64,000 bases of DNA from Proteobacteria bacterium SG_bin6 (GCA_002083435.1 LWDJ01000026.1:7697-71696), one strand, 5' to 3'; numbered from the stretch's first letter, positions 43,997 to 52,479 are shown. A program made the numbers and translations. Notes: a model not told the origin generated them from the sequence alone.

Positions 43997-45369
43997 CGCC
44001 CTGCATTCTCGCGGACGTGGGCCGTGATTGCGGGCAGCGTTGCCGGCAGCACGGTGTAGCGTTCCGCGCGCTCGAACAGGTTGCCGACCCGGGGAGGCAG
44101 GCCGGGGCGAACCCCGGTCGCGCGCTCCACCGCGTCACGGAACTTGGCGGGGTGCGCGGTGGCGAGCGTCACCACCGGCACCTGGGGATCGAGCGCGAGC
44201 TGGCGCGCGGCGGCAAGGCCGATCGCGGTATGTGGGTCGATCACCTGGCCGGCCGATTCCTGCGCCCAGCGCATGGCGAGCGCCATGTCGTCGGCGTCGA
44301 TCCGCGCGCTCGCGAAGATCGGCGGCGGGGTGGGGATCGCTAGCCGACGGGTGCTGGCGAACGCCGCCATCTGCGCGGCGGTGCGGTCGCCGTCGCGCTC
44401 GTTCAGATCGAACAGCAGCCGCTCGAAATTGCTCGACACCTGAATGTCCATCGAGGGCGCGGCGGTGGGTGTCACCGAGCCGACCGAATAATCGCCTGTG
44501 GACAGTGCGCGGTGGAGGATGTCGTTGACGTTGGTCGCGACAATCAAACGGGCGATCGGCAGCCCCATCCGCGCCGCGACATAGCCCGCGAAAACGTCGC
44601 CGAAATTGCCCGTCGGCACCGAAAAGGCGACCGGCCGTTCCGGCGCTCCCAGGCGGACGGCCGCGTAGAAATAATAGACAACCTGCGCCGCCAGCCGCGC
44701 CCAATTGATTGAATTGACCGCGCCGAGCCGCAGCCCCGCCAGCTCGGGCGCGGCGAACATCGCCTTCACCAGCGCCTGGGCATCGTCGAAACTGCCCTGG
44801 ATGGCGATATTGTGGACGTTGGGCGCGAGCACCGTCGTCATTTGCCGGCGCTGCACATCGCTCACCCGCTCATGCGGATGCAGCATGAAGATCTCGACGC
44901 CCGCACGCCCGGCGAGCGCGTCGATCGCCGCCGATCCGGTATCGCCGCTCGTCGCCCCGATCACCGTGAGCGGTGCCTCGCCTTCGCACAGAAAGCGTTC
45001 GAACAGCAGCCCTAGCAGTTGCAACGCCACATCCTTGAAGGCGAGCGTCGGGCCGTGGAACAGTTCGAGCAGCCAATGGCGCGCGTCGAGCTGGACGAGC
45101 GGTGTCACCGCGGCATGGGCGAAGCGACCATAGGCGGCCTCGGTCAGGGCGCGCAGCGTCGCGGGATCGAGTACGCCCGCCGCGAACGGCGCCAGCACTC
45201 GGGTGGCGGTTTCGGCATAGCTCAAGCCCTGAAGCCCGGAGATCTCTGCGCGCGACAGGCTTGGCCATGCCGCCGGCAGGTAAAGCCCCCCATCCCGAGC
45301 AAGTCCGGCGAGCGTCGCTTCTCGAAAGTCGAGCGCGGGGGCAGCCCCGCGCGTGCTGATATAGCGCAT
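43993..45369 (-). CDS. thrC: Threonine synthase
   Basis: The PLP enzyme makes threonine from phosphohomoserine. The 458-residue protein begins MRYISTRGAAPALDFREATL, the type used by bacteria and fungi, with GPTLAFKDVALQLLG (Lys112 binds PLP), TSGDTGSAAIDAL and PTGNFGDVFAGYVA. Start ATG 45369 is chosen because the family begins MRYISTRG; a longer reading to 45474 gives only low-complexity sequence. It lies ten bases after SURF1 and overlaps the methyltransferase gene, so an amino-acid gene rides in a respiratory operon, a known sphingomonad arrangement. Confidence 0.96.
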   Translation of the reverse strand: MRYISTRGAAPALDFREATLAGLARDGGLYLPAAWPSLSRAEISGLQGLSYAETATRVLAPFAAGVLDPATLRALTEAAYGRFAHAAVTPLVQLDARHWLLELFHGPTLAFKDVALQLLGLLFERFLCEGEAPLTVIGATSGDTGSAAIDALAGRAGVEIFMLHPHERVSDVQRRQMTTVLAPNVHNIAIQGSFDDAQALVKAMFAAPELAGLRLGAVNSINWARLAAQVVYYFYAAVRLGAPERPVAFSVPTGNFGDVFAGYVAARMGLPIARLIVATNVNDILHRALSTGDYSVGSVTPTAAPSMDIQVSSNFERLLFDLNERDGDRTAAQMAAFASTRRLAIPTPPPIFASARIDADDMALAMRWAQESAGQVIDPHTAIGLAAARQLALDPQVPVVTLATAHPAKFRDAVERATGVRPGLPPRVGNLFERAERYTVLPATLPAITAHVRENAGR

Positions 45370-45379
45370 CGTCGCGCGT

Positions 45380-45985
45380 TTACTGCGGATTGCCCGCTTT
45401 GCGCCAGCGCTGTCTGAGCGCCAGCGCGTAGATGGCGAGCGCGCTGGTGGCGAAGAGGAACCATTGGACCGCATAGGCCAAGTGATTGTTGGGCAGGCTC
45501 GCGGGGTCGGGACGCTTGGGCGCGGCGAGGCCCGGGGCTGGGGCGGCGCTCACGATCATCAGGCGGAGCGGGGCGCTGGGCGCCAGCCAGCTGCGATTCT
45601 GGCGCTCCGGCACGATCCAGCCGCGCACCGGGCCACCGCGCCAATCGGGGCGAAACCGCGGATCGGGCGCGGCGCCGACATCGACCGCGAAGCCGCCATC
45701 CGGTCCGCCGCAGCGCGCGATGTGGCGGAACCCGGCCGCGCCCGCGCCCTCGGTCTGCCAGCCATTGACCCCGGCGCAGAACGCCTGGGTCTGGCGAAAC
45801 AGCAGCGCCGCATCCGCGGCGCCGGTGGGGAAGGGGATGGCCGGCAACGCCGCGTTCGCGCGGTAGCGGGCGATCAGCGCTTCCTTTTCGTGGCGCCGCT
45901 GAAGCTGCCAGATGCCGAGCGCCAGCATCGTCGCCACCGCCGCCAGCACGATCAGCGTCGCAAGGATCGGTACGCGCCGCGTCAT
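45380..45985 (-). CDS. SURF1-family cytochrome oxidase assembly protein
   Basis: This 201-residue protein has the SURF1 topology: one N-terminal membrane helix (about 7-25, then GIWQLQRRHEKEALIARY), a periplasmic domain with VRGWIVPERQN, and a C-terminal helix after NNHLAYAVQWF. SURF1 helps insert haem a into subunit I. It overlaps the DUF983 gene by four bases. Sequence is short and diverged, as in other alphaproteobacteria. Confidence 0.9.
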   Translation of the reverse strand: MTRRVPILATLIVLAAVATMLALGIWQLQRRHEKEALIARYRANAALPAIPFPTGAADAALLFRQTQAFCAGVNGWQTEGAGAAGFRHIARCGGPDGGFAVDVGAAPDPRFRPDWRGGPVRGWIVPERQNRSWLAPSAPLRLMIVSAAPAPGLAAPKRPDPASLPNNHLAYAVQWFLFATSALAIYALALRQRWRKAGNPQ

Positions 45986-46356
45986 CGGGGACGCCCTTCG
46001 CCCGCCGCGTTGCGCAGTTCGAGCGCGAGCATCGCCGCCTTGCTGACCCGTAAGCCAGCGATCACCGCCGCCGCCGTCAAGGGTGCCCAGAGCAACAGAT
46101 GCAGCCAGAGCGGCGGGTGCAGCGTGAGTTCGACCGTGAGCGCGAGCGCGACGATCACCGTGCCGATGATCAGGGTCAGGAACGCCGCCGGCCCGTCACC
46201 CACGTTGAAGGCCGCCCGGTCGAGCCCGCAGCGGGGGCAGATCGGGCGAAAGCGCGTCATCCCCTCGAACAGGCCGGGCGCGCCGCAGCGCGGGCATAGG
46301 CCCTTGAGCGCCGTCTCGACGAGCGGCGCGGGCTGGCCCTCAGGCGGTGCCGACAC
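45982..46356 (-). CDS. DUF983 family membrane protein
   Basis: From the GTG start at 46356 the protein has 124 residues: LVETALKGLCPRCGAPGLFEG, a second CPRCG about 20 residues later (a zinc-ribbon-like pair), then two membrane helices (FLTLIIGTVIVALALTVEL and LLLWAPLTAAAVIAGL). DUF983 genes sit in cox operons of alphaproteobacteria, but their job is unproven. The GTG is inside the end of the DUF3291 gene (17-base overlap). No ATG lies upstream of the family start. Confidence 0.85.
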   Translation of the reverse strand: MSAPPEGQPAPLVETALKGLCPRCGAPGLFEGMTRFRPICPRCGLDRAAFNVGDGPAAFLTLIIGTVIVALALTVELTLHPPLWLHLLLWAPLTAAAVIAGLRVSKAAMLALELRNAAGEGRPR

Positions 46357-46855
46357 ACCAGGGCTCGGGGTGGTGGTCGATCGGGGGGCCTTCCAGACCC
46401 GGCGCGGGGAAGCGCGCCTTGAAAGTGAAGGCACGCGCGCTCGGGCCAAATTGGTCGATCAGCCACAGCCGGTGCAGCGCGTCCTCGATCGTCGGTCGCG
46501 TGCCAGCGGGCACCCACCACAGCGCCTGATAGGCGCCGGCGAAGGGCTCGAACCAGCCACGCCGCTGCGCCATCACAGCTGTGTGCGCGCTGCGATAGAC
46601 AAACGCGAACAGCGCCTCGGCATCGGCCCATACCGAAAGATTGACGATCACCTTAGGGTCGGGCGTTGGCCGCAGATCGGTCGCGTCATTACCGCCACCG
46701 GTCAGCCGCCAGACAAAGCCAGGGCTCGCCTCGGCCAGCGCGTTGATCCGCTCGAGCTCGGCGAAAAAGCCGGCGACCGCGGGAGTATCGGCCGGCGCGA
46801 TCAGCCGGCCGATATTCACTTGAGCAAGCTGATAGGCGCTTGCCTCAGCCGGCAT
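46340..46855 (-). CDS. DUF3291 family protein
   Basis: This 171-residue protein starts MPAEASAYQLAQVNIGRLIA and carries FFAELERINALAEASPGFVW, VNLSVWADAEALFAFVYRSAH and WWVPAGTRPTIEDALHRL, the DUF3291 pattern. It belongs to the dimeric alpha-beta barrel superfamily, which includes small monooxygenases and haem-degrading enzymes. Its ATG overlaps the coxC stop and its end overlaps the DUF983 start, so it is fully embedded in the oxidase operon. Whether it acts on haem or quinone is not known. Confidence 0.8.
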   Translation of the reverse strand: MPAEASAYQLAQVNIGRLIAPADTPAVAGFFAELERINALAEASPGFVWRLTGGGNDATDLRPTPDPKVIVNLSVWADAEALFAFVYRSAHTAVMAQRRGWFEPFAGAYQALWWVPAGTRPTIEDALHRLWLIDQFGPSARAFTFKARFPAPGLEGPPIDHHPEPWCVGTA

Positions 46856-47708
46856 GAACCGTCGCGCCCCAGCCGCCCCACACATAGATGGAGACGAACA
46901 GGAACAGCCACACCACGTCGACGAAATGCCAATACCACGCCGCCGCCTCGAAGCCGAAATGCTGGCGGGGGGTGAAATGGCCGGCATAGACGCGCGCCAG
47001 GCAGACGATCAGGAAGATCGTGCCGATAATCACGTGGAAGCCGTGGAAACCGGTCGCCATGAAGAAGCTGGCGCCATAGTTGAGCCCGGCGAACTTGAAC
47101 GGCGCCTCGGCATATTCATAGGCCTGGATGGTGCTGAACAGCAGGCCGAGCAGGATCGTGATCCACAGCCCGCGCTTCAGCCCTTCGCGGTCGCCATGGA
47201 TCAGCGCGTGGTGCGCCCAGGTGACGGTGGTGCCCGAGAGCAGCAGGATCACGGTGTTGAGCAGCGGGAAGCCGAACGCGTCGATCACTTCCAGCCCCTT
47301 GGGCGGCCAGCTGCCGGCCAGGTTCTTTACCGTCTCCGGCAACCGCTGCGCGGCGCCTTCCACCCATTCGACGGGTGCGGGGAACAGCGAAAAGTCGAAA
47401 TAGGCCCAGAACCAGCCCAGGAAGAACATGACTTCGGAGGCGATGAACAGGATCATGCCATAGCGCAGATGCAGCTGCACCACGGGGGTATGATCGCCGC
47501 GATGTGCCTCGCGGATCACGTCGCCCCACCACAGGAACATGGTGGCGAGCACGCCCATCAGGCCGACGCCGAACACCGCCGGGCCGATGGCGACCTTATG
47601 CATCCACATGATGCCGCCAATCGCGAGCAGCCCCGCCGCCATCGAGCCCATCAGCGGCCAGAAACTGGGCGGAAGAATGTGATAATCGTGGTTCTTGGCG
47701 CCTGCCAT
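46845..47708 (-). CDS. coxC: Cytochrome c oxidase subunit III
   Basis: Subunit III is the lipid-binding helper of the aa3-type oxidase and stabilises proton uptake. The 287-residue protein has seven helices and family signatures: YHILPPSFWPLMGS, LRYGMILFIASEVMFFLGWFWAYF in two parts, GTTVTWAHHALIHGD, TGFHGFHVIIGTIFL and AAWYWHFVDVVWLFLF. Order ctaG-coxC is normal for this operon. Length is standard. Confidence 0.97.
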   Translation of the reverse strand: MAGAKNHDYHILPPSFWPLMGSMAAGLLAIGGIMWMHKVAIGPAVFGVGLMGVLATMFLWWGDVIREAHRGDHTPVVQLHLRYGMILFIASEVMFFLGWFWAYFDFSLFPAPVEWVEGAAQRLPETVKNLAGSWPPKGLEVIDAFGFPLLNTVILLLSGTTVTWAHHALIHGDREGLKRGLWITILLGLLFSTIQAYEYAEAPFKFAGLNYGASFFMATGFHGFHVIIGTIFLIVCLARVYAGHFTPRQHFGFEAAAWYWHFVDVVWLFLFVSIYVWGGWGATVHAG

Positions 47709-47741
47709 TCGCGTGTCCCCAATTAAGTCCCTGAATCCGCT

Positions 47742-48278
47742 CTAGCCGCCGGCCTTCGCGGAATCCACCGGATAGAATGTATAGCTGAGCGTGATCGCCT
47801 TCACATCGGTCGCGTCGCTGTCCTTCAGCATCGCGGGGTCGACGAAGAAGATCACGGGCATCCGCACCGTCTCATGCGGCTTCAGCGTTTGCTGGCTGAA
47901 GCAGAAGCACTGGATCTTGCTGAAATAGCGGCCCGACTCATCGGGCGTGACATTATAGCTCGCCGAGCCGGTGATCTCGTGGTCGCTGTTGTTGGTCGCG
48001 GTGAAGAATGCCATCTGCCGCTCGCCCAGCCGCACCGTCATCGAGCGTTGCTCGGGCGCGAAGCTCCAGGGAAGCTTGGGATTGACGTTCGCGTCGAAAT
48101 CGACACGCATCGTCGCGTTCACCGCGCCGGGTGCCTGCTTGGCGCGGTTGGTGGTGCCGTTGAGCCCGGTCGCCTCGCAGAAGATGCGATAAAGCGGCAC
48201 GCTCGCATAGCCCAACCCGGTCATCCCGCACACGGCGAGCCCGGCGAGCAGCGCGGTGCGGAGCTTGCGGTCGATCAC
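47742..48278 (-). CDS. ctaG: Cytochrome c oxidase copper-assembly protein CtaG (Cox11)
   Basis: CtaG/Cox11 delivers copper to the CuB site of subunit I. The 178-residue protein has one N-terminal membrane helix (about 10-27), then a periplasmic immunoglobulin-like domain with the conserved IQCFCFSQQTL copper motif and MPVIFFVDP. The ATG at 48278 overlaps the small 45-residue gene by four bases. It precedes coxC by 33 bases. Confidence 0.95.
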   Translation of the reverse strand: MIDRKLRTALLAGLAVCGMTGLGYASVPLYRIFCEATGLNGTTNRAKQAPGAVNATMRVDFDANVNPKLPWSFAPEQRSMTVRLGERQMAFFTATNNSDHEITGSASYNVTPDESGRYFSKIQCFCFSQQTLKPHETVRMPVIFFVDPAMLKDSDATDVKAITLSYTFYPVDSAKAGG

Positions 48279-48412
48279 CGGCCCATCCCCGCCTTGATCT
48301 TGGCGATCGCGATCAGGAAGATGAGGATGGCGAGACCGCCCAACACAATGCCCATCACCCGCGCGCGATCGCGCTGCCGACGGCGGATCAGCTCTTCCGG
48401 CGTCTCGGTCAT
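48275..48412 (-). CDS. Small membrane protein of the oxidase operon (CoxF-like)
   Basis: This 45-residue protein (MTETPEELIRRRQRDRARVMG, then a single membrane helix IVLGGLAILIFLIAIAKI) is too short for most gene finders. It overlaps ctaB at its start and ctaG at its end (ATGA both sides), so it is surely translated. It looks like the CoxF-type peptide seen between ctaB and ctaG in alphaproteobacteria, possibly an oxidase assembly or accessory subunit. The identity of the family is moderately sure; the function is unknown. Confidence 0.75.
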   Translation of the reverse strand: MTETPEELIRRRQRDRARVMGIVLGGLAILIFLIAIAKIKAGMGR

Positions 48413-49317
48413 GCGCCCAGCACCAGCTTGTCGACCATCAGCGCGCCGAACAGCATGAAGAGATAGACGATCGAGAAAGCGAACAGCCGCTTTTCGGGAC
48501 GCATCGTGTCGCTTTCCGCGCGGCGGCGGGTTGCTACCCGCGCGGCGAGGTACGCGAACCAGGCCGTGCCCGCGAGCGCGACCGCGCCGTAGATCGCGCC
48601 GGTCAGCCCCAGCACCCAGGGGAGGACCGCGCTCGCCGCCATCGGCAGCGTGTAGAGCCCGATCTGTCGGCGCGTCTCGCGCTCTCCGGCGACGACGGGA
48701 AGCATCGGCACCCCGGCGGCGGCGTAATCGGTTTCGACGAACAGCGCGAGCGCCCAGAAATGCGGCGGGGTCCACAGGAAGATCAGCGCGAACAGCAGCA
48801 CCGGCAGCGGCGCGACCGATCCTGTCGCCGCCGCCCAGCCGATCAGCGGCGGAAAGGCGCCGGCCGCGCCGCCGATCACGATGTTCTGCGGGGTGCGGCG
48901 CTTCAGCCACGCCGTATAGACGCCGACATAGAACAGGATCGAGCCCGCCAGGATCGCCGCCGCGAGCCAGTTGAGCGCGAAGCCCATCAATAGCACCGAA
49001 AACGCCGACAGGCCGACGCCGAACTGGAGCGCCGCCTCGCGGGTCATGCGCCCAGCGGGGAGCGGCCGACCACGGGTGCGCTTCATCAGCGCGTCGATAT
49101 CGGCCTCATACCATTGGTTGAGCGCGCCCGCCGCGCCCGCGCCGAGCGCGATGCACAGGATCGCCGTGAAGCCGAGCACCGGGTCGATGCGAACAGGGGC
49201 GGCGAGCATCCCGGCGAGGCCGGTAAACACCACCAGGGTCATCACCCGCGGCTTGGTGAGCGCGACGAAATCGCGCCAATCGGCGGGGACGGGGGTGGCA
49301 AGGGTAATGCTGGTCAT
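48409..49317 (-). CDS. ctaB: Protoheme IX farnesyltransferase (haem O synthase)
   Basis: The enzyme attaches farnesyl to haem b to make haem O, the precursor of haem A. The 302-residue membrane protein has LTKPRVMTLVVFTGLAGML, the substrate motif NQWYEADIDALMKRTRGRPLP (with NxxxD and following Asp), and a second Asp-rich site VETDYAAAG. Nine helices are expected. It lies between coxA and the 45-residue gene. Confidence 0.96.
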   Translation of the reverse strand: MTSITLATPVPADWRDFVALTKPRVMTLVVFTGLAGMLAAPVRIDPVLGFTAILCIALGAGAAGALNQWYEADIDALMKRTRGRPLPAGRMTREAALQFGVGLSAFSVLLMGFALNWLAAAILAGSILFYVGVYTAWLKRRTPQNIVIGGAAGAFPPLIGWAAATGSVAPLPVLLFALIFLWTPPHFWALALFVETDYAAAGVPMLPVVAGERETRRQIGLYTLPMAASAVLPWVLGLTGAIYGAVALAGTAWFAYLAARVATRRRAESDTMRPEKRLFAFSIVYLFMLFGALMVDKLVLGA

Positions 49318-49391
49318 CGCTTATATCGTTTCAGCTGGTGGCAAAACGCCTGGCGGCGGCGGCGGTGTCCCATCCCGCCGCTGCCAGGCGA

Positions 49392-49417
49392 CCCTCCCCC
49401 GCTCTCGCGAGGGAGGG
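49392..49417. other. Inverted repeat between coxA and ctaB
   Basis: CCCTCCC (49392-49398) and GGGAGGG (49411-49417) form a 7-bp stem around a 12-base loop that contains CTCTCGCGA. It lies in the 107-base gap between coxA and ctaB and has no T-run, so an mRNA-stability element or a copy of a dispersed repeat is more likely than a terminator. Confidence 0.4.
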
Positions 49418-49424
49418 GCTGGGA

Positions 49425-51104
49425 TCAGTGGTGCGCGTCCTCGATCACGGGAAGCGTTTCGAACTGGTGGAAGGGCGGCGGGCTGGAGAGCGTCCACTCG
49501 AGTGTGGTCGCGCCTTCGCCCCACGGATTGCCTTCCGCCTTCTTGCCCGCGAACAGCGTGTAGAACAGGTTCACGAAGAACACGAGCATGCCGGCGGCCA
49601 TGATCATATAGCCGTAGGAGGCAACCAGATTATACTGCGCGAACTGGTCGCTATAATCCGGAATGCGGCGCGGCATCCCCTGCAGCCCCAGGAAGTGCAT
49701 CGGGAAGAACATCACGTTCACGCCGATGAAGAACACCCAGAAGTGCAGCTGGCCAAGGAACTCATTGTACATCCGGCCCGACATCTTGGGCAGCCAGTAG
49801 TACATCCCAGCGAACAGCGCGAACACCGCGCCGAGCGACAGCACATAGTGGAAGTGCGCAACGACGTAATAGGTGTCGTGGAGGTTGTCGTCGACGCCGC
49901 CATTCGCCAGCACGACGCCGGTGACGCCGCCGACGGTGAACATGAAAATGAAACCGATCGCCCACAGCATCGGCGTCTTGAAGCTGATCGAGCCGCCCCA
50001 CATTGTCGCGATCCACGAGAAGATCTTGATGCCGGTGGGCACCGCGATCACCATCGTCGCCGCGGTGAAATAGAGCTTCACGTTCACGCTCATGCCCGTG
50101 GTGAACATGTGGTGCGCCCACACGATGAAGCCCACCACGCCGATCGCGACCATGGCATAGGCCATGCCGAGATAGCCGAACACGGGCTTCTTCGAGAAAG
50201 TGCTGACGATCTGGCTGACGATGCCGAAGCCCGGCAGGATCATGATGTACACTTCGGGGTGGCCGAAGAACCAGAACAGGTGCTGATAGAGCACCGGATC
50301 GCCACCGCCCGCCGGATCGAAGAAGGTGGTGCCGAAGTTGCGGTCGGTCAGCAGCATCGTGATCGCGGCGGCGAGCACCGGCAGCGACAGCAGCAGCAGG
50401 AACGCCGTCACCAGCACCGACCAGACGAACAGCGGCATCTTGTGCAGCGTCATCCCGGGCGCGCGCATGTTGAAGATGGTGGTGATGAAGTTGATCGCCC
50501 CCAGGATCGACGAGGCACCCGCCAGGTGCAGCGAAAGGATCGCCATGTCGACCGCCGGCCCCTGCGAGCCATAGGTGGAGAGCGGCGCATAGACCGTCCA
50601 GCCGGTGCCGGCCCCGCCGAAGAAGGGCGAGGCGAGCAGCAGGGCGAACGACGGGATCAGCAGCCAGAAGCTGATGTTGTTCATGCGCGGGAAGGCCATG
50701 TCGGGCGCACCGATCATGATCGGCACGAACCAGTTGCCGAAGCCGCCGATGATCGCCGGCATCACCATGAAGAACACCATGATCAGGCCATGCGCGGTGA
50801 TCAGCACGTTCCACAGGTGCAGCGCCTGATCGAAGCTCGGCGTGCCGCCGAACAGATAGGCCGCCCACCCCGGCAGATACTGGATGCCCGGGTGCGCGAG
50901 CTCGGCGCGCATCAGGCCCGAAATCGCCCCGCCGATGATGCCCGCGAAGATCGCGAACATCAGATAGAGCGTGCCGATATCCTTGTGGTTGGTCGACATG
51001 AACCAACGCTGGAAGAAGGCCGGCTTGTGATCCGCGTCGTGATGATGCGCGTGATCGTCGCTATGCGCCTGGAAGGCGGATGGGTTGAGAGCGGTATCGG
51101 TCAT
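49425..51104 (-). CDS. coxA: Cytochrome c oxidase subunit I
   Basis: Subunit I holds haem a, haem a3 and CuB. The 559-residue protein has twelve helices and all ligands: TAHGLIMVFFMVMPAIIGGF (first haem a His), WFFGHPEVYIMILPGFG (CuB His, the Glu of the D-channel and the cross-linked Tyr), HHMFTTGM (CuB His pair) and VAHFHYVLSLGA (haem a3 and haem a His). The Glu in HPEVY places it in the A1, mitochondrial-like type. It follows coxB by three bases. Confidence 0.98.
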   Translation of the reverse strand: MTDTALNPSAFQAHSDDHAHHHDADHKPAFFQRWFMSTNHKDIGTLYLMFAIFAGIIGGAISGLMRAELAHPGIQYLPGWAAYLFGGTPSFDQALHLWNVLITAHGLIMVFFMVMPAIIGGFGNWFVPIMIGAPDMAFPRMNNISFWLLIPSFALLLASPFFGGAGTGWTVYAPLSTYGSQGPAVDMAILSLHLAGASSILGAINFITTIFNMRAPGMTLHKMPLFVWSVLVTAFLLLLSLPVLAAAITMLLTDRNFGTTFFDPAGGGDPVLYQHLFWFFGHPEVYIMILPGFGIVSQIVSTFSKKPVFGYLGMAYAMVAIGVVGFIVWAHHMFTTGMSVNVKLYFTAATMVIAVPTGIKIFSWIATMWGGSISFKTPMLWAIGFIFMFTVGGVTGVVLANGGVDDNLHDTYYVVAHFHYVLSLGAVFALFAGMYYWLPKMSGRMYNEFLGQLHFWVFFIGVNVMFFPMHFLGLQGMPRRIPDYSDQFAQYNLVASYGYMIMAAGMLVFFVNLFYTLFAGKKAEGNPWGEGATTLEWTLSSPPPFHQFETLPVIEDAHH

Positions 51105-51107
51105 GGC

Positions 51108-52223
51108 TTACTTTTCCGCAACAGGCGCGGCGGCGTTGGCCGGCGCGGTTTCATTCGTGGGAGCGGGCGCCGCATCGGCGGCGGGCGCCGCGGCCGGGGC
51201 TGGCGTCGCCGCTGGAGCCGGAGCCGCGCCGGGCAGCGTGCCGCCCTTGGCGACGACCCAGCGATCGAAGGTCGCGCGGTCAACCGCGACGACGGTGATC
51301 GGCATATAGCCGTGGCGCGCGCCGCACAGTTCCGAGCACTGGCCGAAATAGACGCCCGGGCGCTTGATGGTGAAGCTCGTCTCGTTGAGCTTGCCCGGCA
51401 CCGCGTCGAGCTTCACCCAGAAGGCGGGCATCGCCCAGCTGTGGATCACGTCATTGGCGGTGGTGATCAGGCGGATCGGCGTGTTCACCGGCAGCACGAT
51501 GCGGTTGTCGGTCGCGAGCAGGCGCGGGCCGTCGGCATCGGTGCGCGCACGCTCACCGGCCGCCACCTCGCCCTTTTCCTTCAGCATGTTCGAGGTGATC
51601 TCGAACCCGCCATGATCGGGATATTGATAGCTCCAATACCATTGGTTGCCGATCGCCTTCAGCGTGACGGCATTGGCCGGCGCGGGCTTGAACTGGGCCT
51701 GCAGCAGCCCGATCGAGGGCACCGCGATCACGACCAGGATCAGGATCGGCACCACCGTCCACACGACTTCGATCAACGTGTTGTGCGACGTCTTGGAAGC
51801 GACCGGGTTGGCGGCGCGGCGATAGCGCACCATCGTGTAGAGCAGCAGCCCCAGCACGAACAGCGAGATGATGGTGATGATCGGTACCAGCAGATCATTG
51901 TGCATCCAGGCGGCGAATTCGCCGTTCGGCGTCACCTGCGGCTGGGTGCCGATGCGGCCGTCGACCGGCTGGCCGATCTTGGGATCGATCGCGACCGCCG
52001 GGCCGCCATCGACCGCGAGCAGTGGGTCGGTCGGCTGCGCGGCGGCGGGCGCCGGCGCGGGTTGCGCGGTTTGTGCCGAAGGTGCCGCGCTGGGCGCGGG
52101 CGCCGCGGTCGTTACCGCCGGCGCGACCCGCGCGGGCGCGGTCGCCTGGCCGACACCGCCAAGCGTAAGCCCGGCGGCCAGCACGGCGGCGGTCAATCCA
52201 ATCACTCGCCTGGTTTTGAACAT
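51108..52223 (-). CDS. coxB: Cytochrome c oxidase subunit II
   Basis: Subunit II receives electrons from cytochrome c at its CuA site. The 371-residue protein has a signal peptide, an Ala/Pro-rich linker (about residues 28-65), two membrane helices (LLVPIITIISLFVLGLLLYTM, VVWTVVPILILVVIAVPSIG), NQWYWSYQYPDHG, and the CuA motif YFGQCSELCGARHGYM (about residue 290). A second Ala/Pro tail follows from about 335 to the end. Both low-complexity ends are longer than usual. It is the first gene of the operon. Confidence 0.97.
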   Translation of the reverse strand: MFKTRRVIGLTAAVLAAGLTLGGVGQATAPARVAPAVTTAAPAPSAAPSAQTAQPAPAPAAAQPTDPLLAVDGGPAVAIDPKIGQPVDGRIGTQPQVTPNGEFAAWMHNDLLVPIITIISLFVLGLLLYTMVRYRRAANPVASKTSHNTLIEVVWTVVPILILVVIAVPSIGLLQAQFKPAPANAVTLKAIGNQWYWSYQYPDHGGFEITSNMLKEKGEVAAGERARTDADGPRLLATDNRIVLPVNTPIRLITTANDVIHSWAMPAFWVKLDAVPGKLNETSFTIKRPGVYFGQCSELCGARHGYMPITVVAVDRATFDRWVVAKGGTLPGAAPAPAATPAPAAAPAADAAPAPTNETAPANAAAPVAEK

Positions 52224-52283
52224 TATCGGTCGTCACCCCTTAACACGGCGCGCGGTTCGCCGATTCGGGCGACAGGTACGCGC

Positions 52284-52304
52284 CAGGGGCGGCCCCCGCC
52301 CCTG
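52284..52304. other. Hairpin in the coxB-pyrE divergent region
   Basis: CAGGGGCGG (52284-52292), loop CCC, CCGCCCCTG (52296-52304): a perfect 9-bp stem lying about 60 bases before the coxB start. No T-run follows on either strand. The rest of the 256-base gap (52224-52479) shows only a Shine-Dalgarno AGGGG for coxB and no promoter I can assign. Confidence 0.4.
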
Positions 52305-52479
52305 TAAATGAGTGGCCTATACGCAGCAGGGGCGCTTGCCTCAAGCATAAGCGCGCGCCTTTTTTGGTGGGTTCGGGGGACGACCGAGGCATTTGCGTCG
52401 CGCGCGGCGGCGAGCGAGCGCCCTTTACGCCGCCACGCTTTGGCCCCTATCGGCTGGCACAGCCCAAGCGATGGAGACG

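Noticed and set aside
43127..52223. The long oxidase operon as a new biological system
   Set aside because: Apart from DUF3291, every gene and most of the order belong to the known aa3 oxidase assembly cluster of alphaproteobacteria.
49338..52307. A 989-codon open frame on the plus strand opposite coxB-coxA
   Set aside because: It has low-complexity His/Arg/Asp-rich translation and overlaps two unmistakable oxidase genes on the other strand.
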